Assembly (NCBI RefSeq): GCF_029868625.1
Contig: NZ_JARWOJ010000418.1
Coordinates: forward strand, 1-50,961
DNA: 50,961 nucleotides
Origin: Nocardia neocaledoniensis
Lineage (GTDB): Bacteria; Actinomycetota; Actinomycetes; Mycobacteriales; Mycobacteriaceae
Direction: 5' to 3'
The notes under the pieces were generated by a model. The model was given only the letters and a program-made list of their open reading frames with translations, searched no databases and had not been told where the DNA came from. The position numbers were made by a program, and so were the translations under genes. Positions 24,186-32,971 of this stretch are shown one piece after another (positions within the stretch are counted from its first letter, which is position 1; the number at the start of each line of letters is the position of its first letter).

Positions 24186-26183
24186 TCACGGTCCGGCCAC
24201 CGGCACCTCGCCGGGCCCAACTTCTGGCGTATCAGCCAGCGCCGGAGCCGGAACCTGTGCGGGCTCTGCCGGTAGCGGTGCAGGTGCTGGTGGAGTGTCT
24301 GCTGTTGCCGGCGTGGGAGTGGCCGGCGGCCTCGGATGATCGGAACCTGGCTGGGGCAGCCCCAGTGTGGTGACGACACCGGTCGCCTCGTTGAACACCA
24401 ACGACCCGCGACCGAAATCGACCCGCACGCCACCCGGGACCGGGTACTCGTTGCTGCGCGGCGTGCCCAGCACGCCGTTGTCCCCGCCGAGCTGGGCGAA
24501 CCGTTGCCCGATGCGCCCGGCGACTTCATAGACCTGACCGTCGGGGGCTTGGAACAGGTAACCGTTGACGAACCTGGCATACTGCCCGCCCTCGGCGGTG
24601 GGCACCGGCTCCGAGGCGGCCAACCCCAGCCGCCCCTGCGGTCCACCGGCATCGACCCAACGCCGAGCCAACATATTGTGGTCGACCAGATCCAACAGCT
24701 TGCCCGTCAACGCCGCCAGCGCCGACACGTCGGCATCAACATCAGGATCGGGTTGCGCGGGCACCGGCACCGAAGCCTGTCTCGGCCCCGCACCCGAACC
24801 CACACCCGCAGCGATCGAACGGATACGGTCCATCAGCGCATAGGCGGCATCCCCGGCGCAGGTGGTGTTACCGACATCGCGATGAGAGAACACCACCGGT
24901 AACTGCACCTGTTCACCCTCGCCATACGGAGTGAACTCGGTGCCCTCGGAGATCATCGTGGTGGTCCCCCGCGGATCCAAACCCGCGACGCGAGCACGCC
25001 ATCCGACGAACTGACCCATCGCGGTGATCGCCGCCTGGGTCGGGTCCTCGGATTCGTGATTGCCCATGAACGCCACTCCAGCGGTGTTTTCGTTGAAACC
25101 ACCGGTGTGCGCGCCCTGCACTGGCTCGTCCAAACCGCCGAAATGGCCTTCGAAGATTTGGCCGTATTTGTCCACCAGTGCGTGGTAGCCGATATCGCAC
25201 CAGCCCAACGTTTCGGCGTGGTAGGCGTAGATCCCGCGCACGATCGCCGCGGACTCGGCCTTGCTGTAGTCGTTGCGGCCCGCGGTGTGATGCACCACGA
25301 TCCCGCCCAGGCCGTCGTCGTAGGTTGGATCCTCACACCGGATCGATTCGTCGGCGCCCCACTGCGCGCGGCTGATCACCCGTGGCCCGCCACCAGCCAG
25401 CGGTGCCGCGATCGCCGACAGGTTCTCCTCACTACGGCCGGGATCGAGCAACACCGCGCTCATCTGCGGGACTGCGGGACCGAGATGGTCCGGGCCCGCG
25501 ACCGGGGCCGGTCCCCGTGATCCGGGCTCCGCTGTGTCGGTTAGCTTGCGCGTGCTCAGGATTTGCACCGCGTCGGTGTCACCGACATAGACCGGTTCAC
25601 TACCCTGCATGCGGCCCGGACCGGGGCGGCGAGCCGAAACACTGTCGTCGGTCCCGGCCTCGAACCACGGACCCCAGGAACTGTCGAGTTGGCGGGCCCG
25701 CACCATCGTGGTGACACCCGCGAGATCCGGCGCGGTCAACCCGACCATGCTGAAACGACTCCCGTTGGTGAGCTCAGTGACCTGGGCGCCGACCCGATCT
25801 GCCAAGTGCTCGGGCACCACACCTGGATCCAACGCCGGGGTCCGCGCCGATATCGGCGCAGTCCCCTCGTCGGTGACGAACCCGATCGGCCCGACCCGGG
25901 AACCCTCCGGCAGCGGCGGGGCGCCGGGCACGAGCCGAAGATCCGCGACCTTCAGGTCCGGTAACTGCATGCCGGCCAGCTCGCGCAACGGCAACACGAC
26001 CCTCGGCGCCCCAGCCAACCCGATCTGGGTCGTCGCAGTAGGCCGGAGCCGATCGGTTTCACTGTCGTTGGAGAACCGGTACTGTCCGTCACCACCGAGG
26101 AAACCGGCCGCGACCGGCGCCGCGACCACAGCGACCGCGACCAGGGGAAGCACATAGCTTCGTTTGCGGGTGTAGTTCGGCAC
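24186..26183 (-). CDS. Exported N-acetylmuramoyl-L-alanine amidase (PGRP) with LGFP repeats
   Basis: Secreted cell-wall hydrolase of about 665 residues. A basic RKRSY followed by a 20-residue hydrophobic stretch forms the signal or anchor. A PGRP/amidase domain occupies the middle: GIVVHHTAG (Zn His), YHALVDKYGQIFEGHFGG, and FSHRDVGNTTCAGDAAY (Zn His and Cys). LGFP repeats follow (GRLGLAASEPVPTAEGG, GVLGTPRSNEYPVPGG), which bind the mycolyl-arabinogalactan wall. The C-terminus is Pro/Ala rich. GTG 26183 is chosen since AGGAG lies 5 bases upstream; ATG 26210 is the alternative. It is similar in layout to mycobacterial Rv3811. Confidence 0.85.
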   Translation of the reverse strand: MPNYTRKRSYVLPLVAVAVVAAPVAAGFLGGDGQYRFSNDSETDRLRPTATTQIGLAGAPRVVLPLRELAGMQLPDLKVADLRLVPGAPPLPEGSRVGPIGFVTDEGTAPISARTPALDPGVVPEHLADRVGAQVTELTNGSRFSMVGLTAPDLAGVTTMVRARQLDSSWGPWFEAGTDDSVSARRPGPGRMQGSEPVYVGDTDAVQILSTRKLTDTAEPGSRGPAPVAGPDHLGPAVPQMSAVLLDPGRSEENLSAIAAPLAGGGPRVISRAQWGADESIRCEDPTYDDGLGGIVVHHTAGRNDYSKAESAAIVRGIYAYHAETLGWCDIGYHALVDKYGQIFEGHFGGLDEPVQGAHTGGFNENTAGVAFMGNHESEDPTQAAITAMGQFVGWRARVAGLDPRGTTTMISEGTEFTPYGEGEQVQLPVVFSHRDVGNTTCAGDAAYALMDRIRSIAAGVGSGAGPRQASVPVPAQPDPDVDADVSALAALTGKLLDLVDHNMLARRWVDAGGPQGRLGLAASEPVPTAEGGQYARFVNGYLFQAPDGQVYEVAGRIGQRFAQLGGDNGVLGTPRSNEYPVPGGVRVDFGRGSLVFNEATGVVTTLGLPQPGSDHPRPPATPTPATADTPPAPAPLPAEPAQVPAPALADTPEVGPGEVPVAGP

Positions 26184-26290
26184 GAATACTCCTACGTCAG
26201 TAGAAACCACGATGGCGGGCCCGGATCATGCGTCCGAACCGGCACCACCGATCACACCAGCCACAGCCACCTCAAAGAATGAAGTGTTAC

Positions 26291-26321
26291 TTGAGACTGT
26301 AGCCAGGGTGTAGCCGTACTT
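26291..26321 (+). promoter_or_regulatory. Possible MerR-type promoter
   Basis: TTGAGA at 26291 and GTACTT at 26316 are separated by 19 bases containing two TGTAGCC copies, the over-long spacing used by MerR-family promoters. It faces the sterol desaturase-like gene. The dyad is weak. Confidence 0.3.
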
Positions 26322-26427
26322 CGGTGCGACACCCGGGGCATCCGCTTGATCGATGAGGCGTCACCGGCGCGGAGAGTCAGCTGATTTCTTCAAGCCCGGC
26401 CTATTGCCTGGGCGCGAAGCTGAATCC

Positions 26428-27348
26428 GTGTCCACGCTCATCTTTGCCCTCGTCCGCTTCGGCTATGCGCCGTTGATGCTGCTCGGCATCAACGGTGCCG
26501 GTGTCGCCCTGGCCGCCGCCGGTGCCAACAAACTGTGGCTGCTCGCCTTACTCGGGATCGCGGTGGCGGTGTCGTTCACCGCCGAAGCGGTTCTGCCGTA
26601 CCGGGCGGACTGGAACACCTCCCACGGTGATACCGGCCGCGACACCGCACACGGCTTCGTCAACGAAACCCTCATCCTGGGCAGCGTCGCCGCCATCCCC
26701 GCACTGGCCGCGCTGATTCCTGGTGACGGGATCTGGCCTGGCAGTTGGCCTTTCATTGTCCAGGTGCTGATCGCGATACTCGTCGCCGACTTCGGTATCA
26801 CCCTGGCTCACTACGCCAGCCACAAGATCGCGATCCTGTGGCGATTCCACGCCGTACACCACAGCGTGCAACGGTTCTACGGCCTCAACGGCCTCATGAA
26901 ACACCCGCTGCACCAAACCGTCGAGATGACCGCCGGAGTCACACCGCTCCTGCTGGTCGGGATCCCGGTCCCGGTCGCGGCGGCATTATCGCTAGCGGTG
27001 GCGGTGCAACTGTTGCTCCAACACTCCAACGCCGACTATCGCGTCGGCCCGCTCAGATACGTTCTGGCGCTCAACGAAGGCCACCGTTTCCACCACCTCA
27101 AATGGGCAGGTATCGGTGACGTCAACTTCGGGTTGTTCACCCTGATCTGGGATCACCTGCTGCGCACCTACAGCTACGACCCGCACCGACGGTTCTCCAG
27201 CGCAGACCTCGGCATGGCAGCCAAACCCGACTACCCCAGTGGCTACCTCGCCCAACTCGCCGAACCCTTCACCCGTCACGGCACCGTCCAGCCCAGCCCG
27301 GAGGCGACGGCTGTGCTCGGCGCCGCCGAACAGGCGAAGAAAGCCTAA
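26428..27348 (+). CDS. Sterol desaturase / fatty acid hydroxylase superfamily protein
   Basis: Membrane di-iron oxygenase-like protein of about 306 residues. His clusters are present as HYASHKIAILWRFHAVHHS and NEGHRFHHLKW, plus HQTVEM and LLQHSNADYR, which supply the eight or more His ligands of the fatty acid hydroxylase fold. At least four hydrophobic segments occur. GTG 26428 is preferred since hydrophobic sequence starts there; ATG 26353 would add 25 charged residues. It is followed at 31 bases by a DUF3703 gene and is probably co-transcribed. Substrate unknown, likely a membrane lipid. Confidence 0.78.
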   Translation: MSTLIFALVRFGYAPLMLLGINGAGVALAAAGANKLWLLALLGIAVAVSFTAEAVLPYRADWNTSHGDTGRDTAHGFVNETLILGSVAAIPALAALIPGDGIWPGSWPFIVQVLIAILVADFGITLAHYASHKIAILWRFHAVHHSVQRFYGLNGLMKHPLHQTVEMTAGVTPLLLVGIPVPVAAALSLAVAVQLLLQHSNADYRVGPLRYVLALNEGHRFHHLKWAGIGDVNFGLFTLIWDHLLRTYSYDPHRRFSSADLGMAAKPDYPSGYLAQLAEPFTRHGTVQPSPEATAVLGAAEQAKKA

Positions 27349-27379
27349 CGCTCACCGCTCAACACGAAGGAGCACCCCA

Positions 27380-27724
27380 ATGGCGAAGATTCCCGACGCT
27401 GCCCGTGCCCGCCACCACGAAGAGATGCAGGCCGCGAACACCACCACCGACCCGGCACGACGCTGGAGCCATCTCGAACGAGCCCACATCCTGTCCCAAC
27501 CCGATCCCTGGCTGCACACCGCCAACCACGTCGCCATGTTCGCCCTCGCGGTACGTCAACGCGACCGGCGCGAAGCCTTCGGGCAGGTCATCCGGATCAT
27601 CGTCGCCGCACCAGGGTCGCTGGCCGGGCTCGCCCCGGAAGGCAACACCGGCCGTGCCGATGTCGGATTGCGCCAAACCATGACCACTCCGCCTGATCTC
27701 GCCGCGTTGCTGGAGTCGAGCTGA
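27380..27724 (+). CDS. DUF3703 family protein
   Basis: Soluble helical protein of 114 residues. It contains WSHLERAHILSQPDPWLHTA and NHVAMFALAVRQRDRREAFG, then VGLRQTMTTPPDLAALL, the DUF3703 pattern as I remember it. GAAGGAG precedes ATG 27380. It sits directly after the sterol desaturase-like gene. DUF3703 genes are often found in metal-resistance clusters but have no established activity. Confidence 0.7.
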   Translation: MAKIPDAARARHHEEMQAANTTTDPARRWSHLERAHILSQPDPWLHTANHVAMFALAVRQRDRREAFGQVIRIIVAAPGSLAGLAPEGNTGRADVGLRQTMTTPPDLAALLESS

Positions 27725-27796
27725 TCCGGTAGCCACCCGGTCAGGCGGTGTCTCGATACGGGCGACTCGTTTGGCCGCGGTGGGTTGGGCGAGGTG

Positions 27797-28207
27797 TCAG
27801 GTCCGGGTCGAGTCCAGCGCGGCCAGTGCTGCGTGCAGCCGGGTGGTGGCCTCGTCGGCGACGGTGTCGAAGGCGGGTTGGTCGGTCACCTGGACCATCA
27901 GTTGAGGGTTCATGGCTTCGACGATGATGGTGTCGGGGTCGGTCCGGTCGCGGCGGACCACCACGTTGCAGGGCAGCAGGAGTCCGATCTGGCGGTTGGT
28001 CTCGACCGCGCGGTGGGCCAGGGGCGGGTTGCAGGCGCCGAGGATGCGGTAGTCCTCCATGTCGTGGCCGAGTTTGGCTTTGAGGGTGGCTCGCATGTCG
28101 ATCTCGGTGAGGATGCCGAATCCTTGCTCGGCCAGCGCGGTTCGGGTGCGTTCGATTGCGTCGTCGAAGGTGGTGTGCAGGCTCGTCGAGAGGGCTAGGT
28201 CCATCAT
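27797..28207 (-). CDS. DUF302 domain protein
   Basis: Small protein of 136 residues matching DUF302: TTFDDAIERTRTALAEQGFG, EIDMRATLKAKLG, YRILGACNPPLAHRAVE, and IGLLLPCNVVVRRD. Two conserved Cys residues (GACNPP and LPCNV) could bind metal or take part in thiol chemistry. ATG 28207 has GGAG close upstream. It is the last gene of a three-gene minus-strand unit with a DUF2892 protein and a CsoR/CstR-like repressor, a grouping often linked to sulfane-sulfur or metal stress. Confidence 0.8.
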   Translation of the reverse strand: MMDLALSTSLHTTFDDAIERTRTALAEQGFGILTEIDMRATLKAKLGHDMEDYRILGACNPPLAHRAVETNRQIGLLLPCNVVVRRDRTDPDTIIVEAMNPQLMVQVTDQPAFDTVADEATTRLHAALAALDSTRT

Positions 28208-28230
28208 GTGCTCCGATCCGAGACGAGTGG

Positions 28231-28470
28231 TCAGGCGGTAGGGGTTGGGCAGGACGCGTCGGCGAGGCCGAACCGGCGCATCACCAGGGTGGCCGGGCAC
28301 CAGCCCATCGCGCTGTAGAGCAGCAGATTCGCCCCGACCAAGGCGGTCAGGATCAACCACCAGGGCGACAGGGTCGTGCTCAGCAGTGCGCTGAGCAGGA
28401 CCAGGGTTCCGGCCAGGGCCGGGACGAGGCGGGTGATGGTCCATTCGCGCGGTCGCGGTGGCAGTGCCAT
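28231..28470 (-). CDS. DUF2892 (YgaP transmembrane-like) protein
   Basis: Two-helix membrane protein of 79 residues (RLVPALAGTLVLLSALLS and WWLILTALVGANLLLYSAM, then GWCPATLVMRRFGL). The GxCPxxxxxRxxG ending is typical of DUF2892, the membrane part of the YgaP rhodanese. Located between the DUF302 gene and the repressor gene. A role in sulfur or metal homeostasis is inferred from these partners. Confidence 0.8.
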   Translation of the reverse strand: MALPPRPREWTITRLVPALAGTLVLLSALLSTTLSPWWLILTALVGANLLLYSAMGWCPATLVMRRFGLADASCPTPTA

Positions 28471-28519
28471 CGGCGGGAGTCCTTTCGGTGAGTGCCAGAC
28501 CCCGGGCGTGTGTTGGGGG

Positions 28520-28789
28520 TCAGGCCAGGGCGAGGAAGAGTTTTTCCAGTTCCTCGATGCTGAGGGGTGCGCGCTCACCGTCGGGGGTTTCGGTGAGGCA
28601 TTCGCGCAGACCGGTGGCGACGATCTTGAATCCGGCGCGGTCGAGGGCTTTGGAGACCGCGGCGAGTTGGGTGACCACGTCCTTGCAGTCGCGCCCGGCC
28701 TCGATCATGGCGATCACCCCGGCCAGTTGGCCTTGCGCGCGGCGCAGCCGGTTGAGGACCTGCGCGATTTCGTCGTCGTTGCCGATCAT
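28520..28789 (-). CDS. CsoR/CstR-like repressor (DUF156)
   Basis: All-helical DNA-binding protein of 89 residues. LNRLRRAQGQLAGVIAMIEA, then DCKDVVTQLAAVSKALDRAG and GLRECL, is the CsoR/RcnR fold. The two Cys expected of CsoR (in RDCKDV and RECL) are present, but the middle His of the copper site is replaced by Gly, as in the persulfide sensor CstR. It is therefore more likely a sulfane-sulfur sensor or a divergent metal sensor. ATG 28789 has AAAGGGA upstream. It should bind the ATACCCCCAGGGGTAT palindrome just upstream and the two copies before the MmpL gene. Confidence 0.85.
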   Translation of the reverse strand: MIGNDDEIAQVLNRLRRAQGQLAGVIAMIEAGRDCKDVVTQLAAVSKALDRAGFKIVATGLRECLTETPDGERAPLSIEELEKLFLALA

Positions 28790-28804
28790 GATGTGTCCCT
28801 TTCT

Positions 28805-28853
28805 CGGATCCTCACCCCACAATACCCCCAGGGGTATCTGAAGTGAGGATCCG
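28805..28853. promoter_or_regulatory. CsoR/CstR operator nested in an 11-bp inverted repeat
   Basis: ATACCCCCAGGGGTAT (28822-28837) is the classic CsoR-family box. It is enclosed by a perfect inverted repeat, CGGATCCTCAC (28805-28815) and GTGAGGATCCG (28843-28853). The site lies upstream of the repressor gene and beyond the MmpL stop, so autoregulation is expected. The outer arms might act as a terminator for the MmpL transcript. Confidence 0.75.
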
Positions 28854-28876
28854 GGAGAGGGGTCGGTGTCGCTGGG

Positions 28877-31033
28877 TCAGTGGTGGGCGAAGCTGATGGC
28901 GGGCAGAACCCGGTGCAACCACGCCGGGCTCCACCAGGCCGCGTGCCCGGTCAGGCGCAGGATCACCGGCAGCAATACCAGTCGAACCAGCAGCGCGTCG
29001 AGCAGCACCGCCACACCCAGGATGATGCCCATCTCCTTCGGCGGCAGCGGCTCGGCCAGGGCGAAGGTGAAGAACACCGCCACCATCACCGCCGCGGCGG
29101 CGAAAATGACCCGCCCGGAATGCGCCAGCCCGTCCAGGTGCGCGGCGTGTGGGTCGCCTGTGCGTTCGTAATGCTCCTTGGCGGTAGCCAACAGGAACAC
29201 CGTGTAGTCCATGGCTATGGCGAAGATCATCGCGAAGAAGAACACCGGCCCCCACCCGTCCAGGAACCCTTGCGGGGTGAAACCGAGCAGCCCGGCACCG
29301 TGCCCGTCCTGGAAGATCAGCTTGGCCACCCCGAACGCGGCCGCGGTCGAGAGCAAGCTGACCAGGGTGCCCAGGGCCGCGATCAGCGGAGCCCGCAACG
29401 CGATCAGCAACAGCACGAACCCCAGGATCAGGATGACCGCCACCACGATGGGCAGGTAGTCGTTCAGGGCTTGTTGCAGGTCGAGGTTCTCCGCCGCCGC
29501 ACCACCAACGACGGCGTTCTCGGGTAGATCGGCGCGCAGACGGTCCAGGATCTGGGCCATCTGCGGTGCGGACGGATCCACCGCGGGCATCGCCTGCATC
29601 ATCACCAGGTCGGCGCCGTCGGCGGCGGGCTGGGGTGGGGTGAGCATGAGGATGCCGTCGCTGGCGCGCGCGATGGTCGCGGTGGTCTCGGCCTCGGCGG
29701 CGGGAGCGATGATCGAGAGCATGCCCGGGGCTCCAGGTCCGAACTGCTGCTGAATCAGTTCATAGCCTTGGCGCACGGGGGCCTCGGCGGGCACCACCGT
29801 GATCGAGGGCATCGCGGTCTTGAGCCCGAACATCGGTATCGCCAACCCGATCAGGATGGTCAGCGCCACCGCAGCGAGGGGCCACGGGTGCTTGTGCAGG
29901 ATCTGACCCCAGCGTGCGAACACCGGGGAGCGGTGCTGCTGACGGCGCGCGTACGGCAACGCCGCAGCGTTGACCTTGCCACCGAGCGCTCCGAGCGCGG
30001 CGGGCAGCAGGGTCAGGGTCGCGGCCAGCACGAACACCACCGCGAGCATGATCCCCACGGCCATGGTCCGCACCGCGGGGGCGGGCACGATCAGCACCGC
30101 CGACAAGCTCACCAGAACCGTCAACCCCGAGAGCAGGACCGCCTTGCCGGCGGTGTCCATGGTCTCGGCGACCGCGGCGCGGGGATCGCCCGTGCGGGCC
30201 AGGGCGTCGCGGAAGCGAGCCACCAGGAACAACGCGTAGTCGATGCCCAGGGCCAGGGCGAACATCATGGCGAAGTTCATCGCCCACACCGAGATCGGGG
30301 TGATCTGGTTCAGCAACACCAGCCCACCCGCGGAGGCGACCAGGCCCGCCAGGGTCAGCAGCAACGGCAGCCCGGCAGCGACCAGTGACCCGAACGCGAG
30401 CACCATGATCGCCAAAGTGACCGGCCACGAGTACATCTCGGCCTTGATCATCGCGTCGTGGTTGGCGACGTTGAAATCGCTCCACAACGCCGAGGCCCCG
30501 GTCGGGTAGACCTCGATCCCGTCCTGGGACAGCGCGCTCAACGCGTCCTTGTGTTCGTCGACGGCCTTGACCATGTCGTCGGTGGAGGCGTTTGCGCCCG
30601 CGATCACGATTCCGGTGTGCTCATCAGGGCTGATCGTGAATCCGGGCTGCGGGGCGATCACCTGCGCGATCCGCTCGTCACCGGCGAACACCGCGGTGAC
30701 CTGCTCGACCGTACGGGTCATCGCCGGATCGCCGATCCTGGCGGCCTCGGAATGGATCACCACCTGCACCGCGGCCGAGGAATTGCCGCCGAAGTGTCGC
30801 TGGGCCAGTTCGCGTGCGCGTACCGATTCCGAGCCGTTGGCCTGCCATCCCGCCCCGGCCAGAGAGGTGAACACGCTAGGCGCGGCGGCTCCGAGTGCGA
30901 TCAGCACCAGCAACCACACCCCGATCACCGCCTTGGTGCGCCCGGCCATGAACGCACCCCACCGGCCCAGCGCACCGGAGTGCCCGGTGCCGTGGTGAGC
31001 GGGTTCGGTGACAGCGAGTTTCGTGTCCACCAT
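28877..31033 (-). CDS. MmpL/RND family transporter under CsoR-type operators
   Basis: RND-family inner-membrane exporter of 718 residues. TM1 lies at TKAVIGVWLLVLIALGAAA; a large loop contains NGSESVRARELAQRHFGG; the TM2-6 block has ALGIDYALFLVARFRD; a second loop follows; and the TM8-12 block has IFAIAMDYTVFLLATAKEH. Paired DYALF/DYTVF motifs mark the proton-relay helices. ATG 31033 has AAAGGTGGA upstream; the open frame extends beyond it across two ATACCC operators, which cannot be coding. Those operators tie the exporter to the CsoR/CstR-like repressor. Substrate unknown. Confidence 0.87.
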   Translation of the reverse strand: MVDTKLAVTEPAHHGTGHSGALGRWGAFMAGRTKAVIGVWLLVLIALGAAAPSVFTSLAGAGWQANGSESVRARELAQRHFGGNSSAAVQVVIHSEAARIGDPAMTRTVEQVTAVFAGDERIAQVIAPQPGFTISPDEHTGIVIAGANASTDDMVKAVDEHKDALSALSQDGIEVYPTGASALWSDFNVANHDAMIKAEMYSWPVTLAIMVLAFGSLVAAGLPLLLTLAGLVASAGGLVLLNQITPISVWAMNFAMMFALALGIDYALFLVARFRDALARTGDPRAAVAETMDTAGKAVLLSGLTVLVSLSAVLIVPAPAVRTMAVGIMLAVVFVLAATLTLLPAALGALGGKVNAAALPYARRQQHRSPVFARWGQILHKHPWPLAAVALTILIGLAIPMFGLKTAMPSITVVPAEAPVRQGYELIQQQFGPGAPGMLSIIAPAAEAETTATIARASDGILMLTPPQPAADGADLVMMQAMPAVDPSAPQMAQILDRLRADLPENAVVGGAAAENLDLQQALNDYLPIVVAVILILGFVLLLIALRAPLIAALGTLVSLLSTAAAFGVAKLIFQDGHGAGLLGFTPQGFLDGWGPVFFFAMIFAIAMDYTVFLLATAKEHYERTGDPHAAHLDGLAHSGRVIFAAAAVMVAVFFTFALAEPLPPKEMGIILGVAVLLDALLVRLVLLPVILRLTGHAAWWSPAWLHRVLPAISFAHH

Positions 31034-31047
31034 TCCACCTTTCGTAA

Positions 31048-31098
31048 ATACCCTAGGGGGTATACCTCGTGTCGAGACGAAGATACCCGAGGGGGTAT
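31048..31098. promoter_or_regulatory. Two tandem CsoR-type operators
   Basis: ATACCCTAGGGGGTAT (31048-31063) and ATACCCGAGGGGGTAT (31083-31098), 35 bases apart, match the ATACCC-GGGTAT pattern of the site at 28822. The first lies 14 bases before the MmpL ATG, in its RBS/promoter region; the second may also serve the rightward direction. Confidence 0.75.
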
Positions 31099-31183
31099 TG
31101 GCGGGCGCATCCCGCCCCCTACTCGCGGCAACCAACTGCAGCCTCATGGGCATCGTCGAGTTCATGCGAGCCACCGCCGGGGA

Positions 31184-31357
31184 CTGGGCTGTATCGCTGC
31201 CGAAATCGACCTGCATCTTGATCCGGCGTGCCCGTTCGCGTGGGTGCCCTGCTGGTTGCTGCTCGCTGCTGCCTACGACGGCCCGCATACGGTGCGACTG
31301 CGGCACTTATGCACGGCCGTGCTCAACGAAAGCGACGACGTGGACGCCGATCATTGA
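31184..31357 (+). pseudogene. N-terminal fragment of a DsbA-family mycothiol-dependent reductase
   Basis: A 57-residue open stretch reads EIDLHLDPACPFAWVPCW, then VRLRHLCTAVLNESDD, and stops. It resembles the first quarter of actinobacterial DsbA-like mycothiol-dependent nitroreductases (Rv2466c type: FWFDPLCPWCW, then MSLAILNENRD in my memory). The second active-site Cys is Ala, no start codon with an RBS is visible, and about three quarters of the protein is missing. It follows the second ATACCC operator and is probably a decayed target. From 31358 to 31568 I see no gene. Confidence 0.55.
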
Positions 31358-31568
31358 GCGCTCACGCCGCCTGGGCCGAGTGTTCGCCGCAGCCCGACCG
31401 ACGGACTCGGGTCTGTGACCAGATCAGCCCCACGCCGACCCCGCGGGACCTGGACGCGCTGGCGGCACCAAGCCGCTACCTAGAGAGTTCAGGGGTTTTC
31501 CCGATAGTGACTGTTGGAGATGCAGCGCAGACTGGGACTCACCCGACGGACCACCGAACAGAGGCATC

Positions 31569-32201
31569 ATGCAGCAGCCGAGCATCGACCGCATCGCCGC
31601 GGTTTTCGACAGAAACGCCACACGTTACGACCGCCAGATCGGCGCGTTCGAGCGATTTATGCTCGGTGACGCGCGTGGTTGGGCCGTGGGTCATGCCAGG
31701 GGACGGGTCCTTGAACTTGCCGTAGGCACTGGGTTGAACTTGCCCCGCTATGGCAGCGAGGTGGAACGGGTCATCGGCCTCGACGTCTCCCAAGGTGTCC
31801 TCGATATCGCTCGACAGCGCCCGCACCGCCAGGATCTCGCGGTGCAGCTCCGTCTGGGTGACGTGCAGGACCTCGATGTTCCTGACTCGAGCGTCGATAC
31901 GGTGGTATCGACCTACACTTTCTGCACCATTCCCGACCCGGGACGTGCCTGTGCGCAGGCGTACCGGGCGCTGATCCCGGGTGGGGTTTTCGTGCTCGCT
32001 GAGCACGGACCATCCACCTCAGCACCGGCTCGGCTCTTCATGCGGTTGATCGAGCCGATCAGCGTCAGGTTCGGGGCCGACCATCTGCTGCGTGATCCGA
32101 TTCCCTACCTGGAAGCCGCCGGATTCGTGATTTCCGAATCACGTCGCACCGGCCGCGGTGGGGTCACCTTCCGGGTCCTGGCGCAAAAGCCCGCTGATTG
32201 A
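31569..32201 (+). CDS. Class I SAM-dependent methyltransferase
   Basis: Methyltransferase of 210 residues with motif I VLELAVGTGLNLPRYG at about 48-63, the acidic end of beta2 in VIGLDVS, motif II region VQLRLGDVQDLDV, and LIPGGVFVLAEHG. This is the UbiE/PhcA-like methyltransferase-11 fold. The small-molecule acceptor is not evident. No Cys triad like that of ArsM arsenite methyltransferases is present, so I do not call it ArsM. Confidence 0.8.
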   Translation: MQQPSIDRIAAVFDRNATRYDRQIGAFERFMLGDARGWAVGHARGRVLELAVGTGLNLPRYGSEVERVIGLDVSQGVLDIARQRPHRQDLAVQLRLGDVQDLDVPDSSVDTVVSTYTFCTIPDPGRACAQAYRALIPGGVFVLAEHGPSTSAPARLFMRLIEPISVRFGADHLLRDPIPYLEAAGFVISESRRTGRGGVTFRVLAQKPAD

Positions 32202-32273
32202 GCAGTCGTCTGTCGCGAGTAGTCGTCGGCCCGGTCGTCTGGGCGGTTTCGGATCATCTATTACCCTGGCGGC

Positions 32274-32726
32274 GTGCAGAGCAGGCGTTGCGGTGTAGCT
32301 GTGCGAGTGGGACTCGCGCGGTTGACCGCGGTGTTGGCAGCTCTGGTGGGACTGGCGATGATGCAGACTTCACCGTGCGCGGATGAGGTTCGCGCCTTTG
32401 GTCATGACATGCGGTGCGCGACCATCAATGTGTCGTCAGCTGCTGTCAGCGATGAGGGCACTTCTGCGCCGTCAGCGTCGGAAGTGGCGGGCGACCTCGA
32501 CGCTGGCGCTGATCTTCTCGCCGGCGCCGTGTTGGGGCCGGAGTCTCCGGTCGGAGTGCTCGGGCTGTGTGTGATTCTGCTCCTGAGCGTGTTGTTCGCC
32601 GTGGCTCGGCAGGCCCGCGCCCGTCCGATCCTTGTTGTACCGGCACGCGCGGGGCCGCGCCCGCGCAACATTCAGCGGCGCTGGCACGCGCCCAGCTTGG
32701 CCATGCTCTGCGTGTTGCGCACATAG
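32274..32726 (+). CDS. Small membrane protein, DUF6153-like (tentative)
   Basis: Predicted protein of 150 residues with an N-terminal hydrophobic segment (LTAVLAALVGLAMMQ), a short loop, a second helix (GVLGLCVILLLSVLFAVARQ) and the C-terminus PSLAMLCVLRT. The two-helix layout and closing LCVLR are reminiscent of actinobacterial DUF6153 proteins, which often lie near copper genes. GTG 32274 without a strong RBS is the assumed start. Function unknown. Confidence 0.5.
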   Translation: MQSRRCGVAVRVGLARLTAVLAALVGLAMMQTSPCADEVRAFGHDMRCATINVSSAAVSDEGTSAPSASEVAGDLDAGADLLAGAVLGPESPVGVLGLCVILLLSVLFAVARQARARPILVVPARAGPRPRNIQRRWHAPSLAMLCVLRT

Positions 32727-32971
32727 GAGCAGGCCTTCTCTCGGTGCGTCCGCATGTTGTCGGCATCCGCAGTCGGCACCGCCGACGCACCATTCGAGGC
32801 AACTACTTGACGCGGCCGTGTCGTGTTCGACGCACGGCAAACTGCCGATCACCGTCATCCATAGCGAGCGGTCGCCTGTCGTCGGCATCGGATGCGCCCT
32901 CTATGGCGGGAAACCGCGCGCACCGAGACCCGTCCGACATTCCCGCTTTCGGAAAACAGTAAGGAACCGAC

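Noticed and set aside
31034..31306. N-terminal extension of the second MmpL protein
   Set aside because: It would cover two CsoR-type operators; ATG 31033 has a good RBS and gives normal MmpL length.
31569..32201. ArsM arsenite methyltransferase
   Set aside because: The methyltransferase lacks the conserved Cys set required for As(III) binding.
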